Positions 48,720 to 60,717 are shown, numbered from the stretch's first letter. The stretch is 64,000 bases of DNA from Plantago ovata (GCA_028274465.1 CM051455.1:131102096-131166095), one strand, 5' to 3'. The notes: generated by a model from the letters alone, not told the origin. Translations and numbers: made by a program.

Positions 48720-49240
48720 AGTACAGAGTACGAATAATAGGAACTCGAGTATTTAAGGCCCAAGCCCACGACTTAGAGCCCGGGACGGACCCCGAATCGG
48801 TGACGACGACTACGAGTATATTCTAATTAGGTTTCTTTTCTTATTTTGCAAGCTTTTTCCTTATTGAGTCAGTTAACTTGTAGGGTAAGAAAAGCTTAGG
48901 AGAGAGATTCTAGGACCGATTAGATTGCCTAAATCTTACATGATTCTGCCTTACTGGGTAAGAGCAGAACTTGTCCAACAAGTCGTATCTTTACTATTTA
49001 AGCATTGTACTATTTCATTATTTTTCGATCATAGTTAAATTGATTAAGTCGAAAGCTCTGGTGTTCTTGTGCACAAACCCCGAGGTAATTTAATTCTTGT
49101 GTTAGTTACTTCATAGGAAGATTATTCTTGTGTAACTGCTTGTCTAGTGCGTTATCTTGTGATCGTGCTAGAGATTTACTCATTTTCTTGCAAATCTCCA
49201 TCTTTTCTGTCCTGTGAATCTCGGGGCCTAACAACGAACT
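48720..49240 (+). repeat. Possible retroelement LTR remnant
   Basis: The flow of motifs (ACTATTTAAGC, GAAAGCTCTGGTGTTCTTGTG, AACCCCGAGG, GTGTAACTGCTTGTC, then AATCTCGGGGCCTAACAAC) looks like the promoter and R-U5 part of a plant LTR. No second copy or target duplication is in the window, so the class is not assigned. Confidence 0.35.
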
Positions 49241-49479
49241 ACAGAACATCATCGTTAACCCTAAATTTTATCAGCCAATGGATCTGGTAATTCCCTCAAG
49301 GCTTAAAACAGGAGGTTTCCCAGAAATTTGCTTGGTTACTGCTGGAAGGCACTACTGTATTGTTTGGCAGTCAACTGTTTTTTTAATTCCTCAAGGCCTT
49401 ATCCCTTCTTTTTCCCATATGAAGAATATAACGTAAAAAAATGTATGGATTTATGATTAATACATATAAGTGTAGCAGT

Positions 49480-50345
49480 TTCAAGGGCGTTGACATGGGT
49501 GTGATCACCTATAGGTTTACTCAACCCCTGTATTCTATTATGGAAACAGGGCACTTAGCCGCTTTATTTTGTATTATCTATTCTAACACAATAACTATTC
49601 CACACATGTAGTTGTTTGTCTTGTGCAGGACGTTTACTTATAAGGGAATTGCCAAATTATAAGAAGACTAAAAGAAGGAAGAGACTTATTGAAGAAGGAC
49701 TTTAAAAGGAATTCAAAGAAGGAAAATAAGATCTTAGAAGAAGAAGTCGATTCATGTTAGAAGATTGATAGCAAATCATGTCCACATTCATTGAAGCGTG
49801 TTTCCTGATCATTGTCGACTACGTACGTATTACACTGCTATAAATACCAGAGGGCCGACAAATAAGAACGGCTTCAGTTTAATTACGCTGAGAGTTTTAG
49901 GTTCTTTATTGTTTAGTGTTCGTGTCTTTTACACAAGTTTATATTCTAGGTCTCTCTAAGAGCGTATTGAGGGTAGAATATATAGGGAGTGACTCTATAT
50001 CATATCTTAGGTGACTTGTGCTGTTTTCAGCTAAGATAGAATAGGGAGTATACAACGCTTTACAAACATATTCTTCTTAGTGGTTGATTTTCTGCCTTGA
50101 CTGGGCATCAAGCAAGCTTAGAAAGCTGCTTGAAAAGTTTCAAGCACAGGTTCTTCTTTACATACTGATGTGCTTTATCTTTGATATATTATCTGTGTTT
50201 GTGTTTACTAATCTGCAGGTTTCTGACGAATATATGTAGAAGTTCATCTAGGTGTTCACTGAACGCCATAGTCAACATGGACCTATCTTAAGTGTAATTT
50301 GTATTTAAAACAAGTTATATCGATCCTACATTCTTTCAATACGAA
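49480..50345 (+). repeat. LTR-like dispersed repeat, copy A
   Basis: Alignable with 62580-63465 in the same orientation: TCTAACACAATAACTA, CTATAAATAC (TATA box near 49840), ACAAGTTTATATTCTAG, GCGTATTGAG, GTGACT...CTATATCAT, TAGAATAGGGAGTATAC, CATATTCTTCTTAGTGG, CTGCCTTGACTGGGCATCAAG, AGCTGCTTGAAAAGTTT, then CAAGTTATATCG and CCTACATTCTTTCA. The TATA box followed by the CTTAGTGG...CTGCCTTGACTGG phrase resembles a Copia LTR; no target duplication found, so the element type is inference. Confidence 0.65.
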
Positions 50346-51560
50346 TAACATTCGGGAAGCACTATAAGGAATTGTGTGTTACCCTCTGAAGCTTGTGTGT
50401 TCGAGATCGTGCTTCTCGGGACAAAAATTCAATTTTAGAACCTTCTTTTTCGACTCCTGATCTGCTCTATGATCATTCTCCGACTGTTATAAACATTCTC
50501 CGACTATTATAAACAGAGTATAAACCGCTTAGAATGCAAGAATAGGTAGTCAAAAGCTTTGAAAATCATCATCAATTAACATGAACTAAACTGAGATGAT
50601 CCATCTCTTTAGTTTTAATCTTCCAATGGGCAGGCACAACCCGTATCACCTCAGTTTGTCTATTTCATCATCTTTTACCGACAAGAGCTAATTATTAATC
50701 TTTTCAGCAACATGCTCTTTGCTTACAACACCATAGTCATTGATAGGTTTCACTCGCACACTCCTTAATTATGGGTTTTAATTAGTAGGAGCAATATTCA
50801 TGTTTTAACAGACAGGAAGCATGATTATAGTTGCAGATAACCAAGTACTAAACTGAAATATAGGCCTAGATCGAGCTTTGGGTATTAAAATCAGCTACTC
50901 TATTATATAAGCTGATTTATAGTGCAGAGATACGTCAATAAATTCTATAGCCTTGTTTGTCCTGTCTTGGTCAGCTCTGAGAGTTTGAGTTTGCAAAGAA
51001 GAAAATTAATAACTCAATTATCTACACATTAAAAACTCACACAGTATATCACCAAATCTAGCTAGCTGAAAACACTATCAAAACAAAAACCAATATAAGC
51101 AAAGTACGTATAACCACGCACCTGTCTCCTTTTAATATGAGACCAGTAGCTAGGAAGATTAATTCTATTCTATCCTCTCAGTTTCTGTAAAAAAAGATTA
51201 AACATAAGCTCAAACTCACAATTCACAAGCAATGTGCAAGTTCAAAGTGCTAGTTAGCAGTGATAGAAAACTTATTATGCAACAACATACTCGCATAGTT
51301 TTAAAGCTAAGTAATGTATAAATACCTTCACGGCTCCAATCATAATCTTTGACCCATTTCCACTGGATCCACAACAAATTCAGAACCAGACCAAACCCTG
51401 TAATCTTATTCTTTCTTGCATAATATACAGGCTTTTCAACAAACACTAACAACAGTTGGAATCTTCAACAGACGGAGTAGTATATTGTGTGCCTCCATCT
51501 TCATATCCTTCAGATGGGTAATGGGTTTGCAATCTTATTCACCCTTCCTGTGACTGTTAC
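50346..51560. other. Intergenic, no gene recognised
   Basis: Open frame 51216-51452 has no known domain. Sequence near 51560 begins the block shared with 53040-53160. Confidence 0.4.
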
Positions 51561-51700
51561 TGAATCAAATTAATATTAGTGTCAGTAACGAAGCTCGTAG
51601 CAAGGGGAAAAAACAGAGCCGGTGACGGTGAAGGAGGAGAGGAGCTTTGGAGGTGCAGAGAAGATGGAGAGACGGAGATGCACGCGACTTTTCTGGGTTA
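51560..51700. repeat. Duplicated 3' flank of peptide copy 2
   Basis: AGCTCGTAGCAAGGGGAAAA and the GGTGACGGTGAAGGAGGAG phrase recur at 53065-53125 beside copy 3, showing that copies 2 and 3 arose by duplication of a block of about 0.7 kb including the 3' flank. Confidence 0.75.
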
Positions 51701-51841
51701 TTATTATAGACTTATAAATAATACTATAATATATATCGATCATAATTAACAGATCAAAATTACTGTATTTCTTTTATTTCTTTTAATACAGTACAATTGA
51801 TTGAATCATTTTCATAGCAAAATTCGTTTATTTGAGACAAA

Positions 51842-52173
51842 TTATTTATAACTATCAACACAAATTTTGCCAACTTGGGGATCTTCGCTGATTCTCAGAC
51901 AATAATGTCCACATTCAAGTTCGGCGCAATCTGCATCTGTTTTACATGTTATATATTTCCAACAGTCCCAATCATTCGGCTGCAATTTCTTGGCTTCCAT
52001 ATCCATTTTAGACGACGACAATATCACTGTAAATACAATTCATGTTGTTATATAGAAGTATATATTAAGCACCGAAGAACATCAATATTGATCATACATA
52101 TTTATATATATAATAATAATAAAATATATATACCTGAGAGAAGAAGGAAAAACACCTTGAAAATCTTCGGCAT
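51842..52173 (-). CDS. Secreted cysteine-rich peptide, copy 2 (74 aa, intact)
   Basis: Two exons: 52173-52134 (MPKIFKVFFLLLS, signal-peptide core) and 52026-51842, joined in phase 1 by a GT-AG intron of 107 bases; 225 coding bases with stop. After a VILSSSKMDMEAKKLQ stretch the mature part holds six Cys (DCWKYITCKTDADC, ECGHYCLRI, GKICV). Predicted to be exported and disulfide-bonded. The layout resembles small plant knottin-type protease inhibitors, in particular the CKTxxDC phrase of metallocarboxypeptidase inhibitors, but the spacing of the middle cysteines differs, so this stays an inference. It is the only undamaged member of the three here. Confidence 0.75.
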
Positions 52174-53030
52174 TCTGTATGAAAATTAGGATGCTATTGT
52201 GTCTGTCCAAGTTAATTACATATGATTTTTATAGCGTAAACTGTAAGGTAGTATATCAAATCAATGTTGAAATCAATTGATAATGAAATTCTATTCTAAA
52301 AGAAAAGAAAAAAAAGTATGTCGGTCCCAATCTTTTTAAAAAGTTGCATTTTATCCAGATACCTTTTAAAAATGTCATGGTGCCACTAAATCTTTTAAAA
52401 AAGGTTGCAGTTTACCGGAAAGATTAACAAAGTTAGCATGTTAAAAAAAATTCCGTTAAACTGGTAAAAAACCCACGACCTTAACCCACGCCTCTCTTCT
52501 CATAAGACAAAAACAAAAGGATTGGGGCAACATACTTTTTTTCATTCCAAAATGAATTTTTGGTCCTGATTAAGAGACTCCGTGCGATTAACTGTAACCA
52601 AATGCATTTGTGGTTCTTCTCTAATTTTTTGATTTTTCTTACATGAAATATAAAATTCTAAACGGTATAAGATAAGATTTGAAAGTTATAATGATATTTC
52701 CATAAAGGAAAAAATAAAAGGGGAAGTTGCAATAATTTATTATCATTAAAGATAAGGTCACATTAAGTAATCTTTGAATAGGAAACTTAAAACAAATTCT
52801 AAAGTTCTATTAATTCATTTCGAGATGGAAGTCCCCTATTATTCATTTCATTATACAATTGATATTGGATTGAATATTTTATATCTTATATCAATTGAAA
52901 GGGAAGACTAAAATGTGTGGTCCACATATTTCTTTTGGATACCCTATATTTTTTCATATTTTCATATACCCATATATCATAAAAGTATATGATATACGGA
53001 TATAAGTATTATGAACGCATGAAAACTGTC
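52174..53030. other. Intergenic between peptide copies 2 and 3
   Basis: Promoter side of copy 2; AT-rich; no other feature recognised. Confidence 0.4.
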
Positions 53031-53311
53031 ACATTGTTTCCCAAGTACACATAATATTAGTGTCGGTACAAGCTCGTAGCAAGGGGAAAAAACAAAGTCG
53101 GTGACGGTGAAGGAGGAGAGGAGCTGAAGATGGAGAGATAGAGAGGGACAGAGATGAAGATGAGAGAGAGAGAGAACGCAACTTGGGTTAGATTTATAAC
53201 AATATAATGTCAATCATAATTAAGATAAAATCACCGTATTTCTTTTACAATACACTCCTTATTGAATCATTTGCATAGAAAAATTTGTTTATTTGAGATA
53301 AATTATTTATA

Positions 53312-53822
53312 CTAGCGCTTCCTATCAACACAAATTTTGCCAACTTTGGGATCTTCGCTGACTCTCAACAATAATGTCCACATCCAGTTTCGGTGCAATC
53401 TGCATTTGTGGTACATGTTTTATCTTTCCCACACTCCCAGTCATTGATCAGCAACAATTTCCTGGCTTCAATCCCTATTTTCGACGACGATAATATCGAC
53501 GATAATATCACTGTAAATACAATTCATGCTGTTATATAGAAGTATATATAAGCATCGAAGAACTTTAATATCGATCATACATATTTATATATACTACCTG
53601 AGATATACATATTTATGAGGTCTAGCTCAATTGGTTAGACTGAGGTGTCATGACACTAGAGGTCATAGGTTCAATTCTCGTCAAGTGCGAGATTATTTAT
53701 AGTTTATTACTAGCTTTGTAATGCTACTTATGAAATTGTAATGGTTCGACTATTAAAAAAAAAAAAAATACTACCTGAGAAGAAGGAAAAACACCCAAAC
53801 ACCCATATAAAATCTTAGGCAT
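53312..53822 (-). pseudogene. Secreted cysteine-rich peptide, copy 3 (broken)
   Basis: Same two-exon plan: exon 1 is 53822-53775 and exon 2 is 53510-53312. Exon 1 has a 10-base insertion and a lost CT relative to copy 2, which destroys the hydrophobic core and its phase. Exon 2 has a 12-base repeat expansion (ATATTATCGTCG) and a one-base loss after GCGHYC that creates an immediate TGA. The intron is enlarged by a SINE that duplicated the splice donor. Clearly a pseudogene. Confidence 0.85.
53604..53768 (+). mobile_element. tRNA-derived SINE (165 bp)
   Basis: It has an internal RNA polymerase III promoter: box A TAGCTCAATTGG at 53622-53633 and box B GGTTCAATTC at 53668-53677. A body ending in an A-run (53755-53768) follows. 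A perfect 12-base duplication TACTACCTGAGA flanks it (53592-53603 and 53769-53780). Related to the decayed copy at 7342. Confidence 0.93.
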
Positions 53823-53894
53823 TCTTTATGAAATTAGGATGATATTTTGTGTGTTCAAGTTATTATTTTTATAACCAGTTTTTCCATTCGTATT

Positions 53895-54350
53895 TTGTTT
53901 CAAATTGTGATTAACTTGATAAGCCACCAAGACATTATTAGTAATTAACCTACCCGACATAAAAACAGATTGAGTGAATTAGTAATTAACCTACCCGACA
54001 TAAAAACAGATTGAGTTTCACTGATCAAAGTAGGCATGTGAATTTGAGTCTAATGGTAATGCACTTAGAAGCAAATTTATAAATTACATCAGATAAATTA
54101 ATAGGACGAAACTGAGAAATGACATCAGGGTTTTTGCACTTAGGTATGAGCACAATATGCGTGTAATTAAGTTTTCCTCAAAAACACCATTGGTCAAGAA
54201 ATTCAGGCAACACTTTGTGACAGAGATACCTATAATGTTCCAGTACTTTTGGAAACAAAAACAGCTGGAAAACCGTCAGGCCAGGTGATTTGAGTGGAAA
54301 CATTTGAAAGAAAGCACCTTTTACCTCATCTTCTGTACAGATTCTGTCCA
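53895..54350 (-). pseudogene. LINE reverse transcriptase fragment
   Basis: On the minus strand the text reads DRICTEDEVKGAFFQM, LKSPGPDGFPAVFVSK, THIVLIPKCKNPDVISQF, RPINLSDVIYKF and, one frame over, LISETQSVFMSGRLITN, all standard RT blocks of plant L1-type LINEs. A 41-base segment (53938-53978, repeated 53979-54018) duplicates the SGRLIT region. Truncated at both sides. Confidence 0.85.
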
Positions 54351-55140
54351 GGGGATTCCAGTACTTCTATTTTTTGATTTTTAGAGTGATTTAATAATAA
54401 GTAATTAATCAAAAAAGAGAAAAATAAATTTTGCTCTGGCAGGATGATTACTGCTCTGGCAGTATCATCAGCCATATTATAATCACACCAACATTAAATT
54501 ACTTCTTTTTTAGAGGACACTAACTTTAAATTACTATACTACATGGCTATTTATAAATCACACTGGAACTAATAGTCATTAATCATTATAACAAGATCAT
54601 GACTATGGCTGGCAACAAGCATTCCAAGCTTCATGCCATAATGTTTCCTTTCCCATATCAAGGCCACATCAACCCTACTATCAATCTCGCCTTGAAGCTT
54701 TCTTCCAAGGGTGTCACGTACCGTCACTTTTGTTCAGCTCGAATTTGTTCACCGCATGTTATCTCTAAAGCCCAGAATAGCCATACAAGTGAACTAGACT
54801 TCTTTTCAGAAGCACAACAATCAGGTCTTGACATACGCTACACCACGCTTGGTGATGGTTTACCTTTAGACTACAATCGTGAAAGCTTTTCAGAGTTCCT
54901 GGAGATTTTGTACACAAATTATCTGGGACGTACGTGTTGATGAGTTTATTGAAAAAACTATCAAAAGTGATCTGATTCTGGTTCCCTTCATTGTGGCTGA
55001 TACTACTTATGTATGGCTCACAAAAGTTGCCAAGAAGTATGGCCTTATGAGTGTTAGTTTTTGGACGCAACCCGCATTGATAATGTGCTCAGTACGCCAC
55101 TTGGACCTTCTTACGGAGCTTGGTCATTTTCCATTTAAAG

Positions 55141-55726
55141 GTATGTAATCTATTTATACTTCTAGTTCTATGACTGTCCAAGATTATTTCTAAGATTTTC
55201 ATGTTTTTATTAGCTTATTAGCCTTTTGCTGGTATTTAGACAATCGAAATCTTTTACTTCCTCCATTTTTTTAGTTACTTCCTAAGTGGTAAAAATTACC
55301 AATTTAAGGAATAATGTTAAAGAATTGATTTGTATGAGTATTTAATTGTGAAATAGTGATAAAGTATGATAGAGAGTGAAAAAGTTGTTATAATTAAGGA
55401 GAGATAAATAATAAAAAAGTGATAAGTGGATTGAAAACTTTATATATTTGGGTTAGTAAATTTGTAAGAGAACGCCCAACATAAAATCTAGGAAGTTATT
55501 AATGAAATGGAAAAAATATATCTTTATTGAAATATGCTTCCCGTAAACCATTAGTATGTCAACTAGGTCCACCCCAGAGAAAGAAGATCACAGACAAAAG
55601 GCTTTTACAAGAATAATAATAATAAAGAAAGAGTTTCTACATTACTGAATAAATCTTGTACAAGTAAAAAGTTACATTATTTGACTGAGTAGTGATCAGC
55701 TAGTCAAGTTGATGCTTAATTATATA
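55141..55726. other. UGT pseudogene intron, left part
   Basis: AT-rich intron sequence between the donor and the Copia insertion; nothing else recognised. Confidence 0.5.
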
Positions 55727-55915
55727 TGTAGAGAGTATAAAATTCACCTCAATGATGGTGCTTCTCATTTCTGATATTTATAACAATGTGCAAGTGTTTA
55801 CAAGAGTACAAGATATGTACGTATCAGTCATGCAAAAATCAAGGAAACAATATTACACCTAATATCGGAATACAATTAGGAACATTATGATGAATCTTCT
55901 AAATTATCTTTAACA
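55727..55915 (-). repeat. 3' LTR of the intronic Copia element
   Basis: On the minus strand it runs TGTTAAAGATAATTTAG to CTCTCTACA. The purine tract lies just inside. Confidence 0.93.
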
Positions 55916-55929
55916 CCCCCTTCAAGCGA

Positions 55930-57885
55930 AGCATGGGATTAGGTGCCAGGCAGACCTTGGATCGTAAGAATGTAAAGGCGGGTCGGCATAAGCTCTTGGT
56001 AAATATGTCGGCAACATTAAGATGTGAAGGAACAAACTGAGTGATCAACTTATTTGCAACAACAAGCTCTCTTGTAAAATGGTAGTCTAATTCAATGTGC
56101 TTGGAACGCTTATGAGAGACTGGATTTCCAGAGATAAAAACAGCACCTTTAATTTATTGTCACAAAGAAGGCGAGGCAGCGATGGAAGATGAACACGGAG
56201 ATCGCCAAGAAGGTGAGTTAACCAAACAACATCAGCTGCAGCATTTGCCAGAGCCCTATATTCAGATTCACAACTCGAGCGAGAAACAGTAGGTTGCTTT
56301 TTAGAACTCCTCAAGACGAGATTGGGCCCAACGAAGGCTGAGTAACCAGAGACAGAACGCCTAGTATCCGGACAAGCAGCCCAGTCCGCATCAGAGTATG
56401 CAAGCAAAGTGGGTGAAGAAGAGCGAGTAAAACGCAAGCCAAAGGTAGATGTACCTTTAATATACCGAATAATGCGTTTAACAACCACGAAATGCTCAGT
56501 CGAAGGAGATTGCATGAACTGACTTAGTGTGTTCACTGCAAATGAGATGTCGGGGCGAGTGATGGTGAGGTACTGTAAGGCACCAACCAAGGAACGAAAC
56601 AAGGTAGGATCAGAGAATGGGGAACCATGATTACTGAGGTGTTTCCCAACAACCATAGGAGTGGAGACTGGCTTACATTCATCAAGTTTCGCACGCACTA
56701 AGATGTCATTGGCGTATTTAGCTTGGCTTAAGAAAAGGCCATCATCAGTATAGACAACTTCCAACCCAAGAAAATAGTTTAACTTGCCCAGATCCTTGAT
56801 AGCAAAAGTAGTCTGAAGGCGAGCAATAAACTCAGAGATCAATGTTGAACCATTTCCGGTAAGTATAATGTCGTCAACATAGACCAGAAGGTACAAAAGA
56901 GTAGAACCACGAGAGAAGACAAACAGTGATGTATCTGCGCGACTACAAACGAAGCCCAAATTCATCAAAAATTCACTTAGTCGCTGAACCAGGCCCTCGG
57001 GGCTTGTTTTAAACCATAAAGTGCTTTCTTAAGTCGACAAACATAATCAGGAAATTGAGAGCTAACATATCCGGGGGGTTGTTCCATGTAAATGGTTTCT
57101 GATAGAAAACCGTTCAAGAAAGCATTTTTAACATCTAATTGATGAAGGGGCCATGAGCGCATAACAACTAGAGAAAGAACTACTCGTACCGTAGACGCTT
57201 TAACCACGGGGCTAAAGGTTGAATGAAAGTCGAATCCCGGGACTTGGGTGAAGCCTTGTGCAACCAAACGAGCTTTTAAACGCTCAACTGAACCATCAGC
57301 TTTATATTTTGTGCGAAATACCCATTTTGAACCAACAATATTGATATGGTTTCTATTTATTCCGTAGAAAGAAAGAGTTCTACTGGCGGGTCGAGTAACC
57401 AACTCCCATGTCTAGTTGGAGTCTAGAGCCTGAATTTCCTCATCCATTGCTGCCAACCATTCCGGGCGTTTTGCAGCGGATAAGAACCCCTTGGGTTCGG
57501 CACTGGATAACAAAGCATGTAGCAAGCCGAACTTGGGAATAGTTGCAATTAGACCAGGGTGTTTGATCTTAAAGGTGCCTTTCATTCCTCTAGTTGTCAT
57601 GGTGTGGGTAGGTTGGGGAAGAGGGCTGCGGTGGCGCACTGGTGGAGGTGATGGAGATGGTGAAGTTGGTGGAGTCGTAGTAATAAGAGGTAGAGGTGAT
57701 GTGTGGGTGGGGCTGGACGGTGGTGAGTGATGGGCATCATCATCGGAGGAGGCAGTAGGTGCCGTTGATTGATCGGAGGGGGCAGTAGGTGGCGTGGAGA
57801 CATGTACAGGCGACGATGGTGGATTTTCTATGGCAATCTCTATGTCAGACTCTAAGCCAGCAATAGGAGAGTGACACCTAGCCAT
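55930..57885 (-). pseudogene. Copia RT and RNase H
   Basis: RVT_2 text: [64 protein letters not shown] (57340-56990), then after a frame change LLVYVDDIILTGN with the catalytic YVDD (about 56890), KDLGKLNYFLGLEV, and RNase H with YSDADWAACPDTRRSVSGY and SRSSCESEYRALANAAADV. A second frameshift near 56150 precedes the end (GNPVSHKRSKHIELDYHF and ADIFTKSL). Frameshifts make it inactive. Confidence 0.92.
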
Positions 57886-57889
57886 ACTT

Positions 57890-58650
57890 TTCTATTTTGA
57901 AGTGCCTCCATAATTTTCCGTAAATACCATTTGACTCCTCCCATGCTTTTTTACCTATTCAAAATGTATAATGCTATAAAGTACTGCAGTTTCTTTCCGA
58001 GATTGTTACCAGAAAATTAGAAAATGAAATGATAGTTGAAGGCTTGAAGCCAATTTCACGATAATAAGCAAATTCCTCGTCCCCTGTTTCAATAACAAAA
58101 CTACACAATAGAAAAGTACTACTACTAATTGGGGCTGCTATATATTGTATCAAGTATTAACCAAGCATCAAATTATTACGTTTGGTAAACTGCAGGGAGC
58201 ATTGCAATAATAAATTTGATAGAACAAACCAACCATATATGAAAAATGAACAATAGCCAAGAATACATTTGGACAACCATTTTACCAAGGCAATATCATC
58301 ACTATATTCCGCCAAAATGTGAGTTTCATTATTGCAAATCTAATGTTAAGAGAAATTGCAGCTACGAAATCATCTATCCAGCTCGAAATGCGAAGAGCAA
58401 CACCGACCCACAACCGTGGCGAGGCGGCAACCACCGGAAGCGAACTCAGCCTGGAATTTTGCCCACTCTTTTATTTTCTATCATTGTGAATTTCAGAACA
58501 AAGTAAAAACGTGTTGTTTATCACTTTTATTTATGTTGTCCCATTTTTCAGAAGTTTTAACTTCCTTTTACAGTTTTTTGGATAGTGAACTCTAAACAAA
58601 AGGGCTAGAAATAGTAAAATAAATAAATACTGGGGTTAATTAAAATAGGC
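57890..58650. other. Unexplained 0.76-kb block between Copia IN and RT
   Basis: This stretch does not read as Copia protein in any frame, although Pro/Ser-rich linker text flanks it on both sides. It is AT-rich and contains unrelated open frames. It may be a nested insertion; I could not find matching ends. Confidence 0.4.
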
Positions 58651-58655
58651 ACATG

Positions 58656-59807
58656 TCAATCTGTTATTGCTGGCCTAGAGGCTGGCATAGAGATTGACAT
58701 AGAAAATCCCGGTCGGTGGTTGGGAGGCTGATGATGGAGAAGTACGTGACATATCTTCATCCTCAAATTGGTGATAATTAGGGACTTGGGTTGTAGTTGG
58801 GATTGTTGTGGGTAATGGACTAGAGTGACAATTTTGACAAGGTCCAGTATGCCGGAGTGGTGTGGAAGAGTTGGAAGTAATAATGGGCTGGGAATGAATA
58901 TGTGTAGGCTCAAAGAAGGATGTGTAATCCAACTGGTCCAAATTAATGTTTGATACCTGCCCAGCAAGTGGAAAACAGAGCTCATCAAAAATTGCATGCC
59001 GAACAATATATATTCGAGATGTGGTGGGTTCCCAACATCGAAATCCTTTATCATAAAGGCTTTATGATGGGCACTATAACCGATAAATAAACATGGTTGA
59101 CTTCTAGGAGCCAACTTGTTCGGAGCATAATCACGCAAGTAAGGGAAAACTCTGCAACCAAATGGAAGAAATAATGCGTAATTGGGAGCAACACCAAATA
59201 AAGTCTCATAAGGCGACATATTGTTTAGGATAGGACTAGGCAACCGATTAATGACATAGATTGCCGTGCTAAAGGCATCCACCCAAAAACTAACCGGCAT
59301 ATGGGATTGAAAGAGCAGGGATAATCGAGTTTCGACAACATGTCGATGTTTGCATTCCGCACGGCCATTCTGGGCTGGAGTGTAAGGACAAGAGATAAGG
59401 TGGTGAATGCCATGAGCCTGTAAGTGATCACGAAAGGCATGACCCATAAACTCACCTCCTCCGTCGCTTTGAAAGGACTTGATAGTAGTGGAGAATTGAT
59501 TTTCCACAAAACGTTGAAAACGTTTGAAGACATCTAGAAATTCAGATTTTTGGCGAACTGGATAAAACCAAGAGAATCGTGAGTAATCATCAATAAATAG
59601 GATGTAATAGCGAAAACCATCACGAGAAAGAGACGGGGCAGGTCCCCAAACATCGCAATGAACCAAAGCTAATGGATGCAAAGCCCGACGTTCATTAGTA
59701 ACATATGGAAGCTTGTGGCTTTTCGCCATCTGACAAGGTGAGCATACTCGAGGGTTGGGTAGCAAAGAAGAAACATATAAATGGCCTTGTCGATGTAGAA
59801 GAGACAC
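58656..59807 (-). pseudogene. Copia integrase
   Basis: Open frame of 383 codons with RVCSPCQMAKSHKLPY (zinc-binding CxxC), the catalytic DDE core (VHCDVWGPAP, FQSDGGGEF, then PYTPAQNGRAE) and the SPYETLFGVAPNY tail motif. In some positions it departs from consensus (AECKHRHVVE for the usual AERKHRHIVE). It runs into the Pro/Ser linker and stops at 58656. Confidence 0.9.
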
Positions 59808-60451
59808 GGTACTATGAGCAACATGCCCAAGACGAGCATGCCATAATTCAAAGGAGCCATGGAGGCCTTTATTTCTGACCGCGGCAAAAAATGCACTATG
59901 GACCTATTCCAAGATATATAAACCTCCTTCTCGTTTGCCTCTAGCCACGGGAGTTCCCGTAGTTCGGTTATGAATAGTAAAAGAGTCATTGGAGAAAACA
60001 AATCAACAGGAAAATCGTTTGTGAGACGACTAATAGATAATAAATTTTTAGTGATATGGGGCACCACTAAAACATCTAACAGATCAAGAGTAGGCGTAAT
60101 TGATCGGCTGCCAATATGAGAAATAGATAGAGTTTCACCATTACCAACTATGACCTTGTTCGTGCTGGAGTATGGCTGAGAAACGTCGAGAGCAGAAGGA
60201 GATGCCGTCATGTGAGCAGATGCACCAGTATCAACATACCAAACAGGAGCTTTGGAGGAGGTGCGACAAGAGGCTGTGTATGCTACTGATGAGTTTGAAC
60301 GATGTTGCGACAAATATCGGTTGTAACACCTAACCGCGGTATGGCCAATTTTCTTACAAATTTGGCATTTGGAAGAGAGGTTGAGATGATTGTGATTCAT
60401 GAGAGGAGAGAAGCTTTGCAGAGAATTGGATGAAGTGGATCTGGAGGCCAT
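59669..60451 (-). pseudogene. Copia gag end and protease
   Basis: Starts MASRSTSSNSLQSF, a CCHC zinc knuckle CQICKKIGHTAVRCYNR, then protease YVDTGASAHMT and HITKNLLSISRLT before a frameshift near 60000. The gag portion upstream of the knuckle is deleted: only about 80 bases separate the start codon and the primer-binding site. Confidence 0.9.
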
Positions 60452-60528
60452 GGTTATTATTGAATAGAAGAAGAAGGAAGATTTGTGGATCGTTTGTTGG
60501 TGTTAACCAAAAAATCCTGCTGATGCCA

Positions 60529-60717
60529 CGTATAGAGTATAAAATTCACCTCAATGATGGTGCTTCTCATTTCTGATATTTATAACAATGTGCAAGTGTT
60601 TACAAGAGTACAAGATATGTACGTATCAGTCATGCAAAAATCAAGGAAACAATATTACACCTAATATTGGAATACAATTAGGAAGATTATGATGAATCTT
60701 CTAAATTATCTTTAGCA
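60529..60717 (-). repeat. 5' LTR of the intronic Copia element
   Basis: On the minus strand it begins TGCTAAAGATAATTTAG and ends CTCTATACG, with the terminal CA mutated to CG. Confidence 0.93.

Larger units (their letters stand above)
55727..60717 (-). mobile_element. Copia LTR retrotransposon in the UGT intron (5.0 kb)
   Basis: Two 189-base LTRs at 55727-55915 and 60529-60717 differ at 5 positions by eye. ATATA flanks the element (55722-55726 and 60718-60722). On the minus strand the primer-binding site TGGCATCAG follows the 5' LTR directly (resembling the initiator-Met tRNA type TGGTATCAG), and a GAAGGGGG purine tract precedes the 3' LTR. Internal order zinc knuckle-PR-IN-RT-RNase H is the Copia order. 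Most of gag is missing. Confidence 0.95.

Noticed and set aside
53622-53680. A functional tRNA gene
   Set aside because: Boxes A and B are present but no cloverleaf arms pair, and the segment continues into a SINE body with an A-tail and target duplications.
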